Origin: Micrococcales bacterium
GTDB taxonomy: Bacteria > Actinomycetota > Actinomycetes > Actinomycetales > Dermatophilaceae
Length of the DNA: 8,334 nt
Reading direction: 5' to 3'
Assembly (NCBI GenBank): GCA_030452775.1
Contig: JAKDLQ010000095.1
Span: forward strand, 1 to 8,334
A model generated the notes under the pieces. It had not been told where the DNA came from. It did not search any database and saw only the letters and a program-made list of their open reading frames with translations. Made by a program: the position numbers and the translations under genes. Positions 4,587-8,334 of this stretch are shown here, piece by piece. Within the stretch, counting starts at the first letter, position 1. Each line of letters opens with the position of its first letter.

Positions 4587-5530
4587 GCACGCCGCCGAGC
4601 ACACCGCCGGATCCGGCCGGACGCCGACCCGATGCCTCGATGTCCCTCATCACCGAGCTGCTCGAACGACCCCTCGACCCGAGCTATCAGGCGGCGGCTG
4701 ACCGCCGGGTGGCCGCAGGCCTCCCGGGCCCCACGTCCACCCGCACGGTCCTGGTCATCATCATGGTCCTGCTCACCGGCTTCCTCTTCGCCGTCGGGGC
4801 CAGGTCGTTGCGTCCCACCCCGACGGCCACCGCCACCGTCAAGGATGACCTGGTCCAGCGGATCGAGAGCCTGCAGGCCCTCGGAACGCGACAGGAGTTC
4901 GAGCTCCGGAGCCTCGGCAAGTCGGTCCGCGACCTCGAGGCGCGCGGCTTGAGCCAGTCCGGCCTCAGCGGCCTCACCGATCGGATCGAGACCGTCGCCG
5001 TGCAGGCCGGGGCGGTGCCGCTCACCGGACCGGGTCTGACCCTGACCCTCGACGATGCGCCGGACACCGACGGCGCCGCCGACGCCGGGACCCGGCCAGG
5101 CGGCGGGTTCGTCCCCGGGCGGGTCTCTTCCGCCGACCTGCAGATCATCGTCAACGGGCTCTGGGCCGCGGGGGCGGAGGCCATCTCGATCAACGGCCAT
5201 CGGCTGACGTCGACGGCAGCCATCCGCTTTGCCGGTCAGGCGATTATCGTCGACTTCCGGCCCTTGTCCCGGCCTTACACGATCACTGCGCTGGGTGACG
5301 CGGACCAGATGCGTTCACGCTTCGACTCCGCGTTCGGTGGGCTGTACCTGCAGCAGCTCACCGAACAGTTCGCCATTGCCGCGACCTGGATGAACTCCGG
5401 CAGACTGCGCGTGCCGGGCAACCCCTCGCTCCGGGTCTCGTTCGCACGACCGCTGTCCGGCGACGTAGGCTCGGCCATCGGCGCTGACGCGTCCCGGGGC
5501 CCGACGCGGTCCGAGGAGGCCACACCGTGA
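4583..5530 (+). CDS. DUF881 membrane-anchored protein (Rv1823-like)
   Basis: The protein has 315 residues: a Pro-rich cytoplasmic N-terminus (1 to about 50), one transmembrane helix at about 54-73 (T-R-T-V-L-V-I-I-M-V-L-L-T-G-F-L-F-A), a coiled-coil-like stretch (about 85-125), and a DUF881 ectodomain with G-P-G-L-T-L-T-L-D-D and S-A-D-L-Q-I-I-V-N-G-L-W-A-A-G-A-E-A-I-S-I-N-G. The biochemical role of DUF881 is unknown. In Bacillus the relatives YlxW and YlxX lie beside sbp and ftsA-ftsZ, so a part in division or envelope assembly is inferred. A Gly/Asp-rich insert at about 150-175 follows the first DUF881 strand. The start is uncertain: GTG 4583 overlaps the mini-frame stop and ATG 4640 (residue 20) is also possible; neither has a good Shine-Dalgarno. 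Its end carries the Shine-Dalgarno of the next short frame. Confidence 0.85.
   Translation: MSTPPSTPPDPAGRRPDASMSLITELLERPLDPSYQAAADRRVAAGLPGPTSTRTVLVIIMVLLTGFLFAVGARSLRPTPTATATVKDDLVQRIESLQALGTRQEFELRSLGKSVRDLEARGLSQSGLSGLTDRIETVAVQAGAVPLTGPGLTLTLDDAPDTDGAADAGTRPGGGFVPGRVSSADLQIIVNGLWAAGAEAISINGHRLTSTAAIRFAGQAIIVDFRPLSRPYTITALGDADQMRSRFDSAFGGLYLQQLTEQFAIAATWMNSGRLRVPGNPSLRVSFARPLSGDVGSAIGADASRGPTRSEEATP
5513..5519 (+). promoter_or_regulatory. Strong Shine-Dalgarno GAGGAGG inside the end of the DUF881 gene
   Basis: GAGGAGG ends 7 nt before the GTG at 5527 and 10 nt before the ATG at 5530. Both open an 18-codon frame that is not the sbp frame. It is one of the best ribosome sites in the window and is too far (60 nt) from the sbp start at 5580 to serve it directly. 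Confidence 0.6.
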
Positions 5531-5583
5531 TGCTGCCAGCCCCCGGGTACGTAGCCGTCGCGAGCCGGAAGGGCGCAGCGTGA
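5527..5583 (+). other. 18-codon bridging mini-frame between DUF881 and sbp
   Basis: GTG 5527 overlaps the DUF881 stop as GTGA, followed at once by an ATG (5530). The frame codes 18 residues (M-M-L-P-A-P-G-Y-V-A-V-A-S-R-K-G-A-A) and stops with TGA 5581-5583, which overlaps the GTG start of sbp as GTGA. A GAGGAGG site sits 7 nt upstream. The peptide resembles nothing I know. It looks like a coupling leader that loads ribosomes for sbp, or a short translated peptide in its own right. Confidence 0.45.
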
Positions 5584-5912
5584 TCCCAGCCATCGGGTTG
5601 CTCATCGGACTGGCGGTGGGACTTTTCCTCGACCCGGCGGTCCCGGTATGGCTCCAGCCTTATCTTCCCATCGCCATCATCGCTGCTCTCGACGCCGTGT
5701 TCGGCGGCGTCCGGGCCGTCTTGGATGGGATCTTCAACGACAAGGTCTTCGTCATATCGTTCCTGTCCAACGTGGTGGTGGCCGCCCTCATCGTCTTCCT
5801 CGGCGACCAGCTGGGGGTCGGGGCGCAACTGTCCACAGGAGTCGTCGTCGTGCTCGGCGTACGCATCTTCTCCAACGTCGCCTCGATCCGGCGTCATCTC
5901 TTCAGGGCCTGA
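5580..5912 (+). CDS. sbp: Small basic protein family (Sbp, DUF1290)
   Basis: This is a very hydrophobic 110-residue membrane protein with four probable transmembrane segments (about 2-19, 28-45, 56-76, 84-100). The central stretch Y-L-P-I-A-I-I-A-A-L-D-A-V-F-G-G-V-R-A and N-D-K-V-F-V-I-S-F-L-S-N-V-V-V-A-A-L-I-V-F-L-G-D-Q-L-G-V-G is the strongly conserved DUF1290 core, ending with R-I-F-S-N-V-A-S-I-R-R-H-L-F-R-A. The function is unknown. In Bacillus sbp lies just upstream of ftsA-ftsZ and here it sits between two DUF881 genes, so a complex of Sbp with DUF881 proteins is a reasonable inference. GTG 5580 has its own GGAAGGG (5567-5573) 6 nt upstream and overlaps the stop of the preceding mini-frame. 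The next gene begins 2 nt after its stop. Confidence 0.93.
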   Translation: MIPAIGLLIGLAVGLFLDPAVPVWLQPYLPIAIIAALDAVFGGVRAVLDGIFNDKVFVISFLSNVVVAALIVFLGDQLGVGAQLSTGVVVVLGVRIFSNVASIRRHLFRA

Positions 5913-5914
5913 TC

Positions 5915-6736
5915 ATGTCCAACCCATCGACCCCAGAACCAGACACGCCACTCCCTGCGCACGCCACCGACGAGACGTCCGCCCAGGGATCTGCCCCGTC
6001 CGGGCCACCGCTCGAGACCGCGGGCCGGGGTGTGTGGCGCCGCCTGCTCCGGATCGCCAGCCCGCGGGCCACCAAGGCCAATGTCCTGGTCACCGTCCTT
6101 GCCGTCCTGCTCGGCGTCGGCATCGCGACCCAGGTGCAACTGACCCAGGAGCGAGGCCTCAGCGAGCTGAGTCAGAGCGACCTGATCCGCGTCCTCGACG
6201 ACGTTTCAGTGCGCTCCTCCCGGCTCGATGCGCAGCTGCGCGAACTCGAGGCGACCCGCGATCGGCTCAAGAGCGGCATCGACACCACCGGAGAGGCCCT
6301 GGCTCAGGCCAAGAAGCGATACGACACCCTGGGGATCCTGGCCGGCACGCTGGGCGCCGAGGGGCCCGGCATAACCATGACGATCACCGATCCCAGGCAC
6401 GCAGTGTCCGCTCCGATCGTGCTCGACCTCATCCAGGAGCTCCGTGATGCCGGGGCCGAGGCGATCGAGGTGGGGGGCGTGCGCGTCGTGGCGTCCTCGT
6501 TCGTCGTGGACGGCAAGAGAGGGCTGCTCATCGACGGAACAGCGGTCAAGCGCCCGACTCTGGTCAAGGCGATCGGCGACGCCACGACGTTGTCCTCGGC
6601 CATGGCCATCCCCGGCGGGATCATCGAGACAGTGCGCCAGAAAGGCGCCTCGGCAACGGTGAAGGAGCTCGAGCGCATCAAGATCACCAGTGTGCACCAG
6701 CCGAGGCCGATGCCTCACGTGACGATGGCAGAGTAG
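5915..6736 (+). CDS. Second DUF881 membrane-anchored protein (Rv1825-like)
   Basis: The protein has 273 residues: a Pro/Thr-rich disordered N-terminus (1 to about 36), a basic juxtamembrane stretch, one transmembrane helix at about 55-72 (A-N-V-L-V-T-V-L-A-V-L-L-G-V-G-I-A), and a coiled coil at about 88-127 (S-D-L-I-R-V-L-D-D-V through L-K-S-G-I). The DUF881 fold follows, with G-P-G-I-T-M-T-I-T-D, L-I-Q-E-L-R-D-A-G-A-E-A-I-E-V-G-G-V-R-V and P-G-G-I-I-E-T-V-R-Q-K-G-A. It is a paralogue of the protein at 4583-5530, and the pair flanks sbp as in mycobacteria. The ATG at 5915 is 2 nt after the sbp stop, with AGGG 7 nt upstream. It is the last gene of the tight operon; about 200 bp separate it from gcvH. 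Confidence 0.92.
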   Translation: MSNPSTPEPDTPLPAHATDETSAQGSAPSGPPLETAGRGVWRRLLRIASPRATKANVLVTVLAVLLGVGIATQVQLTQERGLSELSQSDLIRVLDDVSVRSSRLDAQLRELEATRDRLKSGIDTTGEALAQAKKRYDTLGILAGTLGAEGPGITMTITDPRHAVSAPIVLDLIQELRDAGAEAIEVGGVRVVASSFVVDGKRGLLIDGTAVKRPTLVKAIGDATTLSSAMAIPGGIIETVRQKGASATVKELERIKITSVHQPRPMPHVTMAE

Positions 6737-6897
6737 CGCCGCCACGCGCTCCTTCGAGTGAATCCCTCACGCCAGTTCGGGCCAATCCGAGTTGCAGACG
6801 CCCCGGGCCGACCTCAGCGGCAGATCTGACCCGAAACCTGCATTGTGGCCCGGTCCATGGCATCCTCTCAGGTGTCGACCCGTCAGGGCCCATCACC

Positions 6898-6923
6898 ACC
6901 GCCACCAGTAACCGCCACCAGTA
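6898..6923 (+). repeat. Tandem 13-bp direct repeat upstream of gcvH
   Basis: ACCGCCACCAGTA occurs twice back to back (6898-6910 and 6911-6923) with no mismatch and no spacer. The second copy ends 1 nt before the AGGAG used by gcvH. The rest of the 203-base gap (6737-6939) shows no gene, no good promoter hexamers and no riboswitch that I can recognise. Confidence 0.8.
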
Positions 6924-6939
6924 CAGGAGCAGGATTGCC

Positions 6940-7329
6940 ATGAGCGACTTCGCGTACCCGTCGGACCTCCGCTACACCAGTGACCACGAGTGGATGCGAG
7001 TCGGTGAGGACGGCACGGTGCGGATCGGCATCACCGACTTCGCCCAGGACGCACTCGGCGACGTCGTCTACGTGTCCATGCCGGCCGCCGGAGACTCGGT
7101 GAGTGCGGGCGACGCGTGCGGCGAGGTCGAGTCGACGAAGTCCGTCAGCGACATCCATGTCCCAGTCGACGGCGAGATTGTGGCCGTCAACGATGCCCTC
7201 GACGGCACTCCCGAGCTCGTCAACTCCGATCCCTACGGGGAGGGGTGGATGTTCGAGGTGAGGCCCGCCGACCTGGCGGTCGTCGAGACCTTCATGGACT
7301 CCACGGCATACGCGGCATCGGTGTCCTGA
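6940..7329 (+). CDS. gcvH: Glycine cleavage system H protein
   Basis: GcvH (129 residues) is the lipoyl-bearing shuttle of the glycine cleavage system; it carries the aminomethyl group from the P protein to the T protein and is re-oxidised by the L protein. Y-T-S-D-H-E-W (12-18) and the barrel-sandwich hybrid segment G-E-V-E-S-T-K-S-V-S-D (61-71) are typical, and Lys67 is the lipoylated residue. P-V-D-G-E-I-V-A-V-N and L-V-N-S-D-P-Y-G-E-G-W-M match the family. The length is normal. No gcvP or gcvT is in the window. Its place beside garA is conserved in actinobacteria. The start is supported by AGGAG (6925-6929) and AGGA (6931-6934) ahead of the ATG. Confidence 0.97.
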   Translation: MSDFAYPSDLRYTSDHEWMRVGEDGTVRIGITDFAQDALGDVVYVSMPAAGDSVSAGDACGEVESTKSVSDIHVPVDGEIVAVNDALDGTPELVNSDPYGEGWMFEVRPADLAVVETFMDSTAYAASVS

Positions 7330-7378
7330 CTCGTTGCGGGCGCGTCGCGACGACCGCCGTGCGCAGGGACCGGTGAAC

Positions 7379-7384
7379 TATCGT
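7379..7384 (+). promoter_or_regulatory. Candidate -10 box TATCGT for garA
   Basis: TATCGT fits TAnnnT and lies 46 bases before the garA start, in an otherwise GC-rich gap of 101 bases between gcvH and garA. No convincing -35 is visible at the right distance, so this is a weak call. Confidence 0.3.
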
Positions 7385-7414
7385 TAGACATCAGCACTGA
7401 TGCCTGGCGTGACT

Positions 7415-7422
7415 TGAGGAGG
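7415..7422 (+). promoter_or_regulatory. Shine-Dalgarno TGAGGAGG that sets the garA start
   Basis: TGAGGAGG ends 8 nt before the GTG at 7431, ideal spacing. It is the strongest ribosome site in the conserved block and fits high expression of GarA. Confidence 0.75.
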
Positions 7423-7430
7423 TTTGCATC

Positions 7431-7871
7431 GTGAGCGACCACAACGAGCAGGGCCAGTTCGATGAGGACCCCCGGACCATGCGTTTCCACGGGGTTCCTG
7501 CGGCCGACGAGCAGGCCGAGGTCTTCGATGCCCGCGGACTCAGCGCCGAGGATCAGGCAACGATCGAGGCGCTGCGTGCTGGGACTGCCGTCCTCATCGT
7601 CCAGCGCGGCCCCAACGCGGGTGCCAGGTTCCTCCTCGATGATGCCGAGGTGACGTCCGGGCGCCATCCCGATTCGGACATCTTCCTCGATGACGTCACC
7701 GTTTCGCGCAAGCACGCGCACTTCATCCGGACCGACGCGGGATACACGGTGCGAGACGCCGGCTCGCTCAACGGCACCTATGTCAATCGTGAGCGGATCG
7801 ACGAGGTGGCGCTCCACACCGGCGACGAGGTCCAGATCGGTAAGTTCCGCCTGGTCTACTTCGGCGCCTGA
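7431..7871 (+). CDS. garA: GarA/OdhI-type FHA-domain regulator of 2-oxoglutarate and glutamate metabolism
   Basis: The protein has 146 residues: an acidic flexible N-terminus carrying a phosphorylation-like motif R15-T16-M17-R18-F19, and an FHA domain at about 52-144. The FHA signature is S-G-R-H at 76-79, V-S-R-K-H at 91-95 and D-A-G-S-L-N-G-T-Y-V-N at 109-119; R78, S92 and N114 are the phosphopeptide-binding positions. The block G-R-H-P-D-S-D-I-F-L-D-D-V-T-V-S-R is nearly identical to mycobacterial GarA. Known homologues bind 2-oxoglutarate dehydrogenase, glutamate dehydrogenase and glutamate synthase, and are switched off when PknB/PknG phosphorylate the N-terminal ETTS motif, which then folds back onto the FHA domain. 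Here the first Thr of that motif is replaced by Arg. The downstream regulator gene starts 11 nt after the stop. Confidence 0.95.
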   Translation: MSDHNEQGQFDEDPRTMRFHGVPAADEQAEVFDARGLSAEDQATIEALRAGTAVLIVQRGPNAGARFLLDDAEVTSGRHPDSDIFLDDVTVSRKHAHFIRTDAGYTVRDAGSLNGTYVNRERIDEVALHTGDEVQIGKFRLVYFGA

Positions 7872-7882
7872 TTTCGGACCCG

Positions 7883-8334
7883 ATGCCTGCTCCATCGAGC
7901 TCTGCCCGCGACGCATCGCCGGCTCGGCTCACCATCGGCAAGGTGCTGGCCCGACTGCGCACGGACTTTCCGGACATCTCGCCGTCGAAGATCCGCTTCC
8001 TCGAGGCGGAGGGCCTCATCACCCCGAGGCGCACGAGTTCCGGCTACCGAACCTACTCGGAGGCGGACGTGTCCCGGCTGCGGTACATCCTGGTCGCGCA
8101 GCGAGAGCGTTACTGGCCACTGAAGGTGATTCGTGAGGCTCTCGATGCCATCGACCGCGGTCTTGCCGACCCTGGTGCCTCCGACGGGCTCCCGCGACCT
8201 CCGGCTCCGGCCCTCGACCCGGACGCCCCGACGCCAGATCAGCTCAGGGCCACCAACTCGGTCCGGCTCACCGGACCGGAGTTGCGCACGTCGACCGGGA
8301 TCGACAAGGAGACCTTCGCTGCGCTCCAGACCTT
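7883..8334 (+). CDS. ftsR: MerR-family division regulator FtsR (5' part; runs off the window)
   Basis: The first 150 residues are visible and open to the window edge. After a short Ser/Ala-rich leader, L-T-I-G-K-V-L-A-R-L-R-T-D-F-P-D-I-S-P-S-K-I-R-F-L-E-A-E-G-L-I-T-P-R-R-T is the MerR winged helix-turn-helix, in the divergent form seen in Rv1828 and C. glutamicum FtsR. S-S-G-Y-R-T-Y-S and L-R-Y-I-L-V-A-Q-R-E-R-Y-W-P-L-K-V-I-R-E complete the domain. In Corynebacterium FtsR activates ftsZ, so this protein likely links the cluster to cell division. A Pro-rich linker (about 105-125) precedes the effector part, most of which lies beyond the window. The ATG at 7883 has only a weak ribosome site, and 11 nt separate it from the garA stop, so co-transcription with garA is likely. 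Confidence 0.92.
   Translation, partial: MPAPSSSARDASPARLTIGKVLARLRTDFPDISPSKIRFLEAEGLITPRRTSSGYRTYSEADVSRLRYILVAQRERYWPLKVIREALDAIDRGLADPGASDGLPRPPAPALDPDAPTPDQLRATNSVRLTGPELRTSTGIDKETFAALQT

Noticed and set aside
4391..5200. A 269-codon minus-strand frame opposite pgsA/DUF881
   Set aside because: It is low-complexity Gly/Arg/Asp-rich sequence with no motif, lying opposite two supported genes, and is a shadow of third-position GC.
6737..6939. A glycine riboswitch upstream of gcvH
   Set aside because: I could not find the conserved glycine aptamer core or tandem aptamers in this gap. Only the 13-bp tandem repeat stands out.
7372..7390. A third TetR operator upstream of garA (CGTTAG half-site)
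   Set aside because: Only one half matches the 1290-1332 palindromes (6 of 8 bases); the other arm has almost no match, so it is likely chance.
1..8334. CRISPR array, toxin-antitoxin pair, prophage or defence genes
   Set aside because: No regularly spaced repeats, small paired toxin/antitoxin frames or recognisable defence domains were seen. The accessory content is limited to transposase scraps and the TetR/reductase module.

Overview
The window is high-GC DNA with GTG starts, stop/start overlaps and TAnnnT -10 boxes. Its gene order matches a conserved actinobacterial block, which in Mycobacterium tuberculosis is pgsA2 - DUF881 - sbp - DUF881 - gcvH - garA - MerR (Rv1822 to Rv1828). The organism is therefore an actinomycete. 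A Micrococcales or Propionibacteriales member is plausible, but the sequence alone does not fix the genus.

Bases 1-870 are a mobile-element graveyard. After the last codons of an unidentified gene (ending at 23) there is a C-terminal scrap of an IS110-type transposase on the minus strand (154-357). Next to it lies a frameshifted, internally deleted IS1634-like transposase on the plus strand (473 to about 790). No intact insertion sequence remains.

Bases 900-2348 are an accessory module. It holds a short DksA/TraR-type zinc-finger protein that appears to be leaderless, then a two-gene operon: a deazaflavin (F420)-type nitroreductase-family protein and a TetR regulator that overlaps it by 4 bases. 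The operon promoter carries two perfect 17-bp palindromes that are reverse complements of each other. One fills the -35/-10 spacer and the other covers the expected start of transcription, which makes this a clear candidate for an autoregulated TetR switch.

Bases 2349-2582 are a convergent intergenic gap with two hairpins. IlvA (threonine ammonia-lyase with one ACT domain) follows on the minus strand at 2583-3806. It diverges from the conserved block through a 163-base spacer that holds a perfect 13-bp inverted repeat built from heptamer units.

Bases 3970-8334 are the conserved block. A CDP-alcohol phosphatidyltransferase, a DUF881 protein, Sbp and a second DUF881 protein are packed as one envelope/division operon. 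Two of its junctions are bridged by tiny open frames whose starts and stops interlock with the genes on both sides, and one of these has an excellent Shine-Dalgarno sequence. Then come GcvH (lipoyl carrier), GarA (FHA-domain switch of 2-oxoglutarate/glutamate metabolism) and the 5' part of FtsR (MerR-type division regulator), which runs off the window. The block places phospholipid synthesis, division-linked membrane proteins, one-carbon metabolism and kinase-controlled nitrogen/carbon metabolism side by side.
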